Positions 47,298 through 55,568 of a DNA stretch of 64,000 nucleotides are shown in pieces. The translations under genes and the position numbers were made by a program. The notes under the pieces were generated by a model. That model did not search any database. It saw only the letters and a list, made by a program, of their open reading frames with translations, and was not told the DNA's origin. The number at the start of each line of letters is the position of its first letter. Positions within the stretch are counted from its first letter, which is position 1. The DNA comes from Rhodospirillaceae bacterium (GTDB lineage: Bacteria; Pseudomonadota; Alphaproteobacteria; GCA-2731375): NCBI GenBank assembly GCA_018660265.1, contig JABJKS010000046.1, forward strand, positions 17,092 to 81,091. The letters are read 5' to 3'.

Positions 47298-47879
47298 TTT
47301 TAATTTATCGAGCATGAAATCCATGACCTCTCGATAGACTTCGCGCGCAACCACGGGTTCAGATGCTCGTCCAACCTCAAGACTGGCATGGGTGAGCGCG
47401 CCCAGAAGAACGTGCGTGAGGCCTTCAATAGGTACCGGTTCAATTTCCCCGTCGCTTATCGCCCGTTCAATGGCAACTTGTGTGATGCGGAATGCGTGTT
47501 GAAGATCGATGGCCCGCCAATCCTCCCAACCCAGGACCGCGGGCCCATCAATGTATAAAATCTGGCGAACATCATTGCGCAGCGCCAAGTCAAGATAGGC
47601 ATGGAAGCCGGCCCGAAGCCGTTCGATAGAACCGCTGTCAATTTCCCGGGCGCGCTGAATAACTTCGCCAGTGAGGTCGTCTTGAAGCCCCTCAAGCACG
47701 GCGCGAAATATGCCCTTTTTGTCGGAGAAATGATGATAGAGCGCGCCACGGGTCAGCCCCGTCAATCTCGCAATTTCTTCGGTGCGGGTCGCTGTATAGC
47801 CATGCTTTGCGAACTGCGCCCGGGCCGAGGCAATCAACTCGCGTCGGGTTGCCTCCCTATCGTAACGATGTTTTGTCAC
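47271..47879 (-). CDS. TetR/AcrR-family transcriptional regulator with IS-altered C-terminus
   Basis: A 202-residue TetR regulator. The DNA-binding domain (ELIASARAQFAKHGYTATRTEEIARLTGLTRGALYHHFSDKKGIFRAV) is typical, and the ligand domain follows. The last eight residues (GADPDNYD) and the stop are encoded by the IS1595 terminal repeat. Reconstructing the uninterrupted site gives a protein ending MLDKLKM, so the insertion changed only the tail and the regulator is probably still functional. Target genes are not clear; the 193 bp upstream contain no obvious operator. Confidence 0.9.
   Translation of the reverse strand: MTKHRYDREATRRELIASARAQFAKHGYTATRTEEIARLTGLTRGALYHHFSDKKGIFRAVLEGLQDDLTGEVIQRAREIDSGSIERLRAGFHAYLDLALRNDVRQILYIDGPAVLGWEDWRAIDLQHAFRITQVAIERAISDGEIEPVPIEGLTHVLLGALTHASLEVGRASEPVVAREVYREVMDFMLDKLKGADPDNYD
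47298..47305. repeat. Target-site duplication, right copy (TTTTAATT)
   Basis: Exact copy of 46572-46579, abutting the right terminal repeat of the IS1595-family element. It lies within the last codons of the TetR gene. Confidence 0.9.
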
Positions 47880-48072
47880 CTATCTTTTTCACCACTCTGT
47901 ACACCGGTTTCCTGGCGTATCTCTATACCAGGACACTAGCGTTGAATGTCTGCGAATTGGATTATAGAAGCCATTGGCGTATTCAAACAAGGCCAGTTCG
48001 AACTGTCCTCTGATCAGCGGTGCGCAGCGCCAATTCAATTCGGCCTTTAGGGTTTTGGAGACAACCCAAACT

Positions 48073-49020
48073 TCAAACTACGGCCTGAGCATCCTCGGAC
48101 CGCTCTACTGAATGACGAAATGCGCCGGGGCTTTGTCCATGTTCCCGCTTGAAGGCGCGGCTAAATGCAGATTCTGAGGTGTACCCGACCCGCACCGCTA
48201 CTTCCACCAACGGCACGCTACCTGACTGTAGAATTTCTCTGGCTTTGAGCATGCGCCAGCTTGTCAGATAATTCATGGGCGTATCCCCGACCAGTTCCTT
48301 GAATTTCGTCGCCAGGCCCGATCTGGACAATCCAACGGCCTTGGCAACTTCGGCCAGTGTTATGTCGCGTTCAGCACCGACATGTATAAACTTGAGCGCA
48401 TCATTGATGTGTCTGTCACCCAAGGCGGCGAGAAAACCATGCTCACCGGATTGATCAAGTAAATAGGACCTCAAAACCTGGATCAGCAAGACCTCTGCCA
48501 GGCGCTCCACAATCGTGTTTGTACCAGGTTGCGCGACCCCGATATTGCTGACCAGCATTGGGGTAATCGCTGCCAGCCAGTTCGGCGGTCCGTTGCTTGT
48601 GCTCTTAATGTGGATAAGGCGCGGCAAGTCTCTGACAAAGGGGTGTTTCATCGTCCGATCAAACTCAAAATGGCCACAGAGCAAACGTGCGGTCGTCTCA
48701 CCATCGGGGAACGGCTTTTGGCCAGACTGTATGGCTGATAAGACTTCTATCCCTGGCCTGGTACTGGTTGCGGGGCTATCGACCAATGCATGCGCGTCGC
48801 CTTGAGGCAACAACACAACATCACCGATATTCAGCAGATGCCGTTCCCCGCCCAGGATCAACCAGCACTGACCATGAAGAACCGCATGATACTGGGCGAA
48901 TGGACCGGCGCTCATTTCCATGCCCCAGGGTGACGAAAAATCGGATTGAAAATAGACACAGCCCTTAAGTCGGATTAGTCGCAGGATATCGCTTATAGGG
49001 TCATCTGAAATTTCCGGCAT
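48073..49020 (-). CDS. AraC-family regulator with N-terminal cupin
   Basis: A 315-residue regulator: an N-terminal cupin of the AraC_binding_2/cupin_6 type (WGMEMSAGPFAQYHAVLHGQCWLILG; IGDVVLLPQGDAHALVD) and a C-terminal double helix-turn-helix (LAEVAKAVGLSRSGLATKFKELVGDTPMNYLTSWRMLKA; VAVRVGYTSESAFSRAFKREHGQSPGAFR). Proteins of this build often control genes for oxidoreductases or exporters. It diverges from the exported cupin gene across 211 bp, which makes that gene the best target candidate. Confidence 0.92.
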   Translation of the reverse strand: MPEISDDPISDILRLIRLKGCVYFQSDFSSPWGMEMSAGPFAQYHAVLHGQCWLILGGERHLLNIGDVVLLPQGDAHALVDSPATSTRPGIEVLSAIQSGQKPFPDGETTARLLCGHFEFDRTMKHPFVRDLPRLIHIKSTSNGPPNWLAAITPMLVSNIGVAQPGTNTIVERLAEVLLIQVLRSYLLDQSGEHGFLAALGDRHINDALKFIHVGAERDITLAEVAKAVGLSRSGLATKFKELVGDTPMNYLTSWRMLKAREILQSGSVPLVEVAVRVGYTSESAFSRAFKREHGQSPGAFRHSVERSEDAQAVV

Positions 49021-49231
49021 GGGATCGGATCCTACACGGTTGCCTGGGCACAGGAATTGATGAAGCTGGCAAGCTTAAAAATGAACTTAGGTAACTTCGC
49101 GCGAGGCCACAACTCACAACCGGTTGTATGGACGATGGGTCATATTGTTTGGACTTCTGATCATTGGTTGTGTCGGTGTGCCGAAGTATTTCTCGTCACC
49201 TCACTGAAACACCACACGAGGATACAGTCCA

Positions 49232-49696
49232 ATGAAACGCCTTTGTTCGAAACTTGCCACAGCAATCATAATTACCGCCGTTGGCGGAATTTCACTCTCG
49301 GCCATGGCCGGACAAAGTGGAATTGTCGGTTTTAATCCGTCCAAGGATACCGCCACGCCGTCTTCGCAGATTGTATTCAACAAAATAAACCCGGCCATTA
49401 GCATGGGTGGCGCTTATGGCAACATGTCCAAGGGTGGTCATGGGACTTTCGGCAAATTTCCTGCGAAATTTATCACACCTTTCCACACGCACTCCGGCGC
49501 TTATCACGGCGTTGTTGTTGCAGGCACCATGACAAATCCGTTTAAAGGTGAGGAAAATCCACCGGAGTTGACGCCAGGATCGTATTGGTATGTCCCTGCA
49601 AAATCAGAACACGCCACTGCCTGTGTCTCGGCGCAGCCGTGTCAGTTCTATTTTCACGCAAACAGCGCTTTCGATTTTCATCCTGTCAAACAGTAG
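49232..49696 (+). CDS. Exported cupin protein (DUF4437-like)
   Basis: A 154-residue protein with a signal peptide (MKRLCSKLATAIIITAVGGI, cut near SAMAG) and a cupin barrel: FITPFHTHSGAYHGVVVAGTM carries two or three possible metal-binding His, and GSYWYVPAKSEHATACVS the second motif with a His. A Cys pair (ATACVSAQPCQF) could form a disulfide. Function unknown, perhaps periplasmic binding or isomerisation of a small ligand. Divergent from the AraC gene. The 192 bp after it hold no gene. Confidence 0.8.
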   Translation: MKRLCSKLATAIIITAVGGISLSAMAGQSGIVGFNPSKDTATPSSQIVFNKINPAISMGGAYGNMSKGGHGTFGKFPAKFITPFHTHSGAYHGVVVAGTMTNPFKGEENPPELTPGSYWYVPAKSEHATACVSAQPCQFYFHANSAFDFHPVKQ

Positions 49697-49888
49697 ATTT
49701 TGAAAACCAGCATACGCTAACGACGCCAAGGGGCATTCCGGATAGGTGCCCCTTGGCGCACCGTACGGGGTCCTATTGCATCCAGCCAATGTTTGCTGGG
49801 GATCCACGCTGTGTGAAAACGTGACGGGTGTTATGGCTCCGCGTTAAACCGGATGGGATTTCGCATGCCGCGCTGCTAGGCTTCTCCC

Positions 49889-50443
49889 ATGACCACGATA
49901 ATGACCCATGCAGCAGTTGGATTGACGCTTGGCTATGCTCTGGGCCCGGCCCGGCGCAGTGGCCGGTATTGGCTGGCATGCGCTTTGCTGCCCGTGATCC
50001 CGGATGCGGATGTCATCGGTCTTCCCATGGGTATTGCCTATGGTGATTTGTTGGGCCATCGGGGCCTGTCCCATTCCCTGACGTTTGCCATCGTGTTGGG
50101 CCTCGTGACCGCGTTCTATGTTGCGCGCCTGGAAAAGCGGGAGGGTCGGGAAATGCGCCACCTTGCCGTACTGTTCGTGGTTCTGATCGCCAGCCACGGC
50201 CTGATGGATATGCTGACCAATGGTGGGCTGGGGATCGCCCTGTTTTCCCCGTTTATTACTGAGCGGTTTTTCTGGGATTGGCGGCCAATCCTGGTTTCGC
50301 CCATCGGCCTAAAGAATTTCATCTCGCCATGGGGCTTGGCAGTCGTCATCCAGGAGCTGCGCTGGTTTGGCGCACCGGCGGCGCTTTTGATCGCCGCAAC
50401 GCTCATCTATCGGTATATGGCACGCCGGCCTTCAGGAAAATAG
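49889..50443 (+). CDS. YdjM-type membrane metal-dependent hydrolase
   Basis: A 184-residue member of the YdjM/DUF457 group: MTHAAVGLTLGYAL with an early His, LPVIPDADVIG, HRGLSHSLTFAIVLGLV and SHGLMDMLTNGGLG, the His/Asp motifs that give the family its hydrolase label, with about four membrane helices between and after them. In enterobacteria ydjM is a LexA-regulated gene; no LexA box was identified here. Physiological role unknown. Confidence 0.85.
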   Translation: MTTIMTHAAVGLTLGYALGPARRSGRYWLACALLPVIPDADVIGLPMGIAYGDLLGHRGLSHSLTFAIVLGLVTAFYVARLEKREGREMRHLAVLFVVLIASHGLMDMLTNGGLGIALFSPFITERFFWDWRPILVSPIGLKNFISPWGLAVVIQELRWFGAPAALLIAATLIYRYMARRPSGK

Positions 50444-50544
50444 AAACAACCGCTGCAGCGACCAGATCGATGTGCATGGATTTTCACCGTTGGTGCCGCT
50501 AGTCTTTAGCCAAACACGGTACAGCATGTGAAAGAGAGAACAGA

Positions 50545-51504
50545 ATGAGCTCTTACGATATTGACGATGACTTCAAGGAGTTCCTTGATCTGCTGCCCAC
50601 GAAGACGGATTATTCCACGGTTGAGAAGATCCAGAAAATTCGTCTCTTGCGCGCCGAGGCGGTCGGCGAAATTCAGGACCGGGACGACATAGAGAAGGAA
50701 GATCGCACAATAGCGGGTCCGGAAGGGGCCCCCGATGTGTCGATCAGGATTTATCGACCCGTAAGTGCGGCGGATAAAAAGGAACAGCTCGCCTGTGTCT
50801 TTGAAATTCATGGCGGCGGCTTTATATTCGGCAGCATCGATCAAATGGATCTATGGTGTCAGCGCATCGCCGCTGACGTTGGATGCATGGTGGTTTCCGT
50901 CGAATACCGCCTGGCGCCCGAGAATCCTTTTCCCGCAGGCCTGGAGGATTGTTACACCGCCCTGTGCTGGACGGCGGATCAAGCGGCTGAGTTGGGCATT
51001 GATCCCGGACGCATCGCCATTTCCGGGCACAGCGCGGGTGCCGGCCTTGCCGCCGGGACGGCCCTGCTGGCCCGTGATCGCGGCGCGCCTGCGTTGTGTT
51101 TCCAACTTCTGGAAATCCCCGAACTCGATGATCGCCTGGAAACAGCCTCTATGAAAATGTTCACAGATACGCCGCTGTGGAATCTTCCTAATGCTGAATG
51201 GAGCTGGCGGCACTACCTTGGACCCGATCACGAGGGTGAGGTCTCGCCTTATGCCGCCCCCGCCCGGGCCACGGACCTCTCCAACCTGCCGCCTGCCTAT
51301 ATATCCACGATGGAGTTTGATCCACTACGGGACGAAGGTATTCTTTATGCCATGGCGCTGATGCACGCTGGCATTTCGGTCGAACTGCATTCCTACGCCG
51401 GCACGTTTCATGGCTCCAGCCAAGTCCCGGGCGCCGAGGCCTCCAGGCGCAATCTAACTGAAACCATCGGGCTGCTGCGGCGTAGGCTTGGCACCGGGGA
51501 ATGA
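50545..51504 (+). CDS. Alpha/beta hydrolase, hormone-sensitive-lipase family
   Basis: A 319-residue esterase/lipase. Oxyanion-hole motif HGGGF at 89-93, nucleophile S163 in GHSAG, likely acid D259 (EFDPLRDEG) and base H289 (GTFHGS). No signal peptide, so cytoplasmic. It begins a plus-strand set with an SDR and a crotonase, suggesting hydrolysis of an ester or lactone whose acid is then degraded as a CoA thioester. GAGAGAACAG precedes the ATG. Confidence 0.9.
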   Translation: MSSYDIDDDFKEFLDLLPTKTDYSTVEKIQKIRLLRAEAVGEIQDRDDIEKEDRTIAGPEGAPDVSIRIYRPVSAADKKEQLACVFEIHGGGFIFGSIDQMDLWCQRIAADVGCMVVSVEYRLAPENPFPAGLEDCYTALCWTADQAAELGIDPGRIAISGHSAGAGLAAGTALLARDRGAPALCFQLLEIPELDDRLETASMKMFTDTPLWNLPNAEWSWRHYLGPDHEGEVSPYAAPARATDLSNLPPAYISTMEFDPLRDEGILYAMALMHAGISVELHSYAGTFHGSSQVPGAEASRRNLTETIGLLRRRLGTGE

Positions 51505-51535
51505 GCCAAAAGGCGGATTTCGGAAGGGGAAAGAT

Positions 51536-52285
51536 ATGAGATTGCAGGACAAAGTAGCTGTGGTCACTGGCGCGCAACAAGGTATCGGCATGGCTATTGC
51601 CCAGGCTTTTGCAAAAGAAGGTGCGGCTGTGGTGATAAACTATCTCGATGATCATGCCGCCGCCGACGAGGCGGTAAGGTATATCGTCGGGGCCGGTGGC
51701 CGGGCCATGGCAGTGGCCGGCGATGTGAGCATTGCAGCGGATGTCGAGCGGATGATGGCCGCAGCGGATGAATTCGACGGCGTCAGTATTCTGGTCAACA
51801 ACGCCGGCATCTTTCCACGGGTCGATTTCCTGGACATGGCGGAAACTGATTGGGATCGGGTCCACAATATTAATCTGAAAGCCGGTTTCTTTTGCGCCCA
51901 GGCTGCCGCCCGACGGATGCTGGCAGCGGGACGAAGTGGCGCGATTATCAACATCGCATCCGTCGCCGCTTATAGCGGCCCGCCCCTCGGCGTTCATTAT
52001 GCCGCCTCCAAAGGTGGGCTTATTTCCATGACCCGCGCCTTGGCCATGGCCTTGGCGGAACAAAACATCCGGGTAAACGCCATCGCTCCCGGCATAACGG
52101 ATACGGCGCAGCCTCGCGATGGAAACAGCGAGGCCGAAATTGCAGCGACGGCGGCAAAACTTCCCCTGGGACGGATCATCCAACCAAAGGAAATCGCCGA
52201 TGCTGCCGTGTTTCTGGCCTCAGACGAATCCGTTCAGATGACCGGCCAGGTGATGCACATAAACGGCGGCCAAATGTTCCGCTAG
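51536..52285 (+). CDS. Short-chain dehydrogenase/reductase
   Basis: Classical NAD(P)-dependent SDR, 249 residues: TGAQQGIGMAIA (cofactor), NNAG, catalytic Ser in NIASVAAYSG and Tyr/Lys in HYAASKGG. ATG 51536 has GGGGAAAG upstream; the 16 earlier codons overlap the esterase and are not family-like. An acidic residue after strand 2 is not obvious (VVINYLDDH), so NAD versus NADP is left open. Substrate likely the alcohol released by the esterase or an acyl-CoA alcohol. Confidence 0.9.
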   Translation: MRLQDKVAVVTGAQQGIGMAIAQAFAKEGAAVVINYLDDHAAADEAVRYIVGAGGRAMAVAGDVSIAADVERMMAAADEFDGVSILVNNAGIFPRVDFLDMAETDWDRVHNINLKAGFFCAQAAARRMLAAGRSGAIINIASVAAYSGPPLGVHYAASKGGLISMTRALAMALAEQNIRVNAIAPGITDTAQPRDGNSEAEIAATAAKLPLGRIIQPKEIADAAVFLASDESVQMTGQVMHINGGQMFR

Positions 52286-52323
52286 AACAGCGCCGGCTTT
52301 CATTATTTACGGAGAAGACGGAT

Positions 52324-53172
52324 ATGGGACCTCAAGAAGTCGACTACCTGCTTTATGAGAAGGAGGCGAACGGCATCCTCTGGATCAAGTTCAACCGGCC
52401 AGACAAGATGAACGCGCTGTACGGCACGGCGGAGGAAATGGGTACTGTCGCCAAGGTCGGTGAATATATGCGCGCGGGTGATGATGACCCGGACGTGCGC
52501 GTCATCGTGTTGACCGGCGTCGGTCGCGGTTTTTGCTCTGGTGCTGATCTGAAAAGCCGCCCCACGGAGGACGAGATCGGACCGAATTTTAGCGGCGCCC
52601 GCGGCGATCATACGAGCCCCGATGCCTCGCGCCAGCATTTTTACCACGGCTTTACCAAGCTGCACCAAGACATCGCCCTTGTCCGCAAGCCTACCATCGC
52701 CATGATAAATGGTGCTGCCGTCGGGTCGGGTATGGATATGGCGCTGCATTGCGACATTCGTATGGGCTGTGAGCGAACCCGCTTCATCGGTTACCAGCAG
52801 GCCGGCCAGATCATCGAAAATGGCGGTTCCTATTACTTGCCGAAAATGGTGGGATTGGGCCGGGCGCTGGAGTTTGCCTATACGGGCTCGTTAACGGCAG
52901 AGCGGGCGTACGAATGGGGCATGCTCAACCACCTTGTCACTTCGGAGGAGCTTGAGGCAACGACGAGAGAGCTTTGCGAGCGGATTATCGCGCAACCGCC
53001 GTTGGTACAATGGAATTCCAAACGGATCATGCGCGCGGCTCTCGACAGTACGCTCGAGACCACCAAGGTTCTCACCTCGAACGCCAGCGGAATTTTACAA
53101 AGTTCGGACGATGCCAAGGAAGCCCGCGCCGCCTTTGTCGAGAAACGGAAACCGAAGTTCCGGGGCGTATGA
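52324..53172 (+). CDS. Enoyl-CoA hydratase/isomerase-family (crotonase) protein
   Basis: A 282-residue crotonase: the oxyanion-hole strand VLTGVGRGFCSGADLKS and AMINGAAVGSGMDMALHCDIRMG are clear. The active-site region reads GYQQAGQIIENGGSYYLPKMVGLGRALEFAYTG. Counting from the GG pair, the second catalytic Glu (Glu164 in rat hydratase) is kept, but the position of Glu144 seems to be Tyr or Gln. A simple hydratase would need both, so another crotonase reaction (isomerase, hydrolase or C-C lyase) is possible. The insert after ADLKS (about 30 residues) is also longer than usual. Confidence 0.88.
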   Translation: MGPQEVDYLLYEKEANGILWIKFNRPDKMNALYGTAEEMGTVAKVGEYMRAGDDDPDVRVIVLTGVGRGFCSGADLKSRPTEDEIGPNFSGARGDHTSPDASRQHFYHGFTKLHQDIALVRKPTIAMINGAAVGSGMDMALHCDIRMGCERTRFIGYQQAGQIIENGGSYYLPKMVGLGRALEFAYTGSLTAERAYEWGMLNHLVTSEELEATTRELCERIIAQPPLVQWNSKRIMRAALDSTLETTKVLTSNASGILQSSDDAKEARAAFVEKRKPKFRGV

Positions 53173-53207
53173 AGACGCCCGTGCCCGATAGGTTGAGCGC
53201 TCTAAGT

Positions 53208-54374
53208 TCAGGCGGCGAAACCGATTTCCAGCAATGGTTTATTGTCAATAACCCGCTGATAGGACATGCGCGATAGATCGATTGTCTGATAACCGCCGTC
53301 GAGGAGCAATTCGGTCATGGCGCGACCGATGGCGGGACCTTTTTGCAATCCGGCACCGGTAAATCCCGTTGCGACATAAAAATTGTCCAAGCCGCCAATC
53401 CAGTTGCCGATGATCGTGTTGCCATCCAACTTGTTATAGGCATAGTGCCCGGCCCAGCCCCGCTTGACCTGCAGGGCCTCAAACGCGGGTACGCGATGCG
53501 CCAATACGGGCCAGAAGTCCGTCTCGAATTTATCGTGTTTGACCTCCCAGTCAAAACCGAAGGGCACATTTGTATCGGTTAAACCACCGGTGAAACCGGC
53601 ACCTTCCTGTCGAAAGGCCACGCCGCCTGGATCCTTGGTCAGGGGCATGGTCTCGATTTCGCCGCGAATTTCAAAGTAGAAGGTATTGCGGCTAAGCGGT
53701 TCCACCGGCACTGTCATGCCAACCATGGCGCAGATTTCTGGTCCCCAGGCCCCGGCGACATTGACGATAATGTCGCCTGCGACCCGGCCCCCGGATTGCA
53801 ATACCACGTGCCGGGCCAAACCGCCGCTAACTTCGATATCAACGACTTTGTCCTGAATGTATTCAACACCGAGGCTGATCGCCTTGCGGCGAAATCCCAG
53901 CACAGCGGCATTTGGATCGATAAAGCCATCCTGCGGGCCATGTATCGCCGCATCAATGTCGGCCACATTCATCGAGGGGAAGCGTGCCGCCAATGCATCC
54001 CGGTCGAGTAGCTTGTTGGGCACGCCAAGTCCGGTCTGGATGCGCCAGCTTGCCTCGGCCATCGCGACCTGTTCGGCACCACTGGCAAGATAAAGATAGC
54101 CGTGCTCAAGGAAATCGAAACCGCCCGGCAGACCGTTCACATCCATCAAACGGGCAAAGTCCTTATAGACTTCGCGCCCGTAGAGGGACATTTCGATATT
54201 TTCAGGCAGGCCATGCATCAGCCGCACCCCGCCTGACGACCGGGGGGCGGCTGCCCATTCATAGCTGGGGTCCGGCTCAATAACGCAAACATCGCCGGCG
54301 CGACCGGTCATCGCCAGATGATAGGCGATGCTGGACCCCATAATGCTGCCGCCGATAATGATGATATTCGCCAT
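53208..54374 (-). CDS. FAD-dependent oxidoreductase (D-amino-acid oxidase/DadA family)
   Basis: A 388-residue DAO-fold flavoprotein: N-terminal dinucleotide motif ANIIIIGGSIMGSSIAYHL, then SSGGVRLMHGLPENIEMS, a VVNVAGAWGPEICAMVG stretch and the C-terminal FAD motif FYVATGFTGAGLQKGPAIGRAMTEL. The family oxidises amines and amino acids (sarcosine, glycine, D-amino acids). Convergent with the crotonase, 35 bp apart, and 53 bp downstream of the DpkA-like reductase on the same strand, which favours an imino-acid link. Confidence 0.88.
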   Translation of the reverse strand: MANIIIIGGSIMGSSIAYHLAMTGRAGDVCVIEPDPSYEWAAAPRSSGGVRLMHGLPENIEMSLYGREVYKDFARLMDVNGLPGGFDFLEHGYLYLASGAEQVAMAEASWRIQTGLGVPNKLLDRDALAARFPSMNVADIDAAIHGPQDGFIDPNAAVLGFRRKAISLGVEYIQDKVVDIEVSGGLARHVVLQSGGRVAGDIIVNVAGAWGPEICAMVGMTVPVEPLSRNTFYFEIRGEIETMPLTKDPGGVAFRQEGAGFTGGLTDTNVPFGFDWEVKHDKFETDFWPVLAHRVPAFEALQVKRGWAGHYAYNKLDGNTIIGNWIGGLDNFYVATGFTGAGLQKGPAIGRAMTELLLDGGYQTIDLSRMSYQRVIDNKPLLEIGFAA

Positions 54375-54427
54375 GGCTGCCTCTCTCTCGGTTCGCCGGT
54401 TTTTTTATGTTAGCACGGTTCCCGCCA

Positions 54428-55447
54428 CTATCCCGTCTTCATGGCCAATATCTGTTGATACAGAATTGCCGGACAGTCGACGCCCTCCTCGGTCGCACGG
54501 GCACGATTGGCATATCGACGGTCACCTGGAATACGGGTTCCGTCCTGCGCCATGATGCGGTCGAATAGAGCCTCGATCCGTGCAAGAAACGAACCATGGT
54601 ATCCGCCCGGATCCATCAAAATTATGATCTCACCCGCATTTGAGGGTCCACCATCAATGGCACCAAACTCCAACGCCTGGTCATCCGCCTCGAAACAAAA
54701 ATTGCCGCCCGTCAGGCCCGCCGCCAACAACTCCACCATGATAATGATCGCATTGCCTTTATGGGCACCGAGAGGCAGTTGCACGCCTTCAAGTGCCGCT
54801 TTGGCATCGGTTGTCGGATTTCCATCCCTGTCGAGGGCCCAGCCCTCGGGGATGGCATGTCCTTCACGCGCCGCGACCATGATCTCACCCCGTGCGGCAG
54901 CACTGGTGGCAAAGTCAAACCCCATGGGTGGCTTGCCGGCGCGCGGGCAGGCAAAGGCAATCGGGTCGGTGCCGAAAAGCGCTTTATCGCCGCCCCACGG
55001 TGCGACCAGAGAGCGGGTCGTGGACATTGCTATGGCGATTAATCCAGCCTCGCCGAATTGCTCAACATCCCACCAAAGCGCATTCAGGTTTCCGTTGTTG
55101 CGCAATCCCATGGCGGCAATCCCTTGCGACCTTGCCTTTTCGATTGCCAAGGACCGACCGGCGACGACAGCTGGTGGCGAAAAACCGTTCTTCGTGTCGA
55201 CAGCAACCAGGGCGGGGGCGGCGTCAGTTACTTCCGGCACCGCTTTGCCGTCAACCCGGCCATTCTGCATGGAGGAAACATAACCCGGCACCCGGAACAA
55301 GCCATGGGAATGGGTGCCGTCGGCTTCCGCAGATGTCACCACACCGGCAACAATCTCGGCATTCGATTGCGACATGCCGTTTGCAACAAAAACCTCGGTT
55401 GAGAGGTCTCTAATTTCAGCCAGGCTCAACCGTACTGTATCGGGCAT
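54428..55447 (-). CDS. Ldh-family NAD(P)H oxidoreductase, DpkA-like
   Basis: A 339-residue malate/ureidoglycolate/L-lactate-dehydrogenase-2 family enzyme. Catalytic His in DGTHSHGLFRVPGYV; cofactor and substrate region LFGTDPIAFACPR; LPLGAHKGNAIIIMVELLAAGLTGG and a PSNAGEIIILMDP C-segment. The stretch NALWWDVEQFGEAGLIAIAM matches the part of the family that contains delta-1-piperideine-2-carboxylate/pyrroline-2-carboxylate reductase (DpkA), so an imino-acid reductase for D-lysine, D-proline or hydroxyproline breakdown is the best guess. Where relatives have SHHF the sequence reads NNGNLN, a change near the substrate. Confidence 0.82.
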   Translation of the reverse strand: MPDTVRLSLAEIRDLSTEVFVANGMSQSNAEIVAGVVTSAEADGTHSHGLFRVPGYVSSMQNGRVDGKAVPEVTDAAPALVAVDTKNGFSPPAVVAGRSLAIEKARSQGIAAMGLRNNGNLNALWWDVEQFGEAGLIAIAMSTTRSLVAPWGGDKALFGTDPIAFACPRAGKPPMGFDFATSAAARGEIMVAAREGHAIPEGWALDRDGNPTTDAKAALEGVQLPLGAHKGNAIIIMVELLAAGLTGGNFCFEADDQALEFGAIDGGPSNAGEIIILMDPGGYHGSFLARIEALFDRIMAQDGTRIPGDRRYANRARATEEGVDCPAILYQQILAMKTG

Positions 55448-55568
55448 TCGCTAATTCTTTCTCTTAAAGCAGCATACAAACACTGATATCGAGACGGGTG
55501 CCGGGATTAGGCGTTGCCGATAAATGGCCACGCCTTATTCGGTCTGCGAAATGCACACGCCTTAGCGG

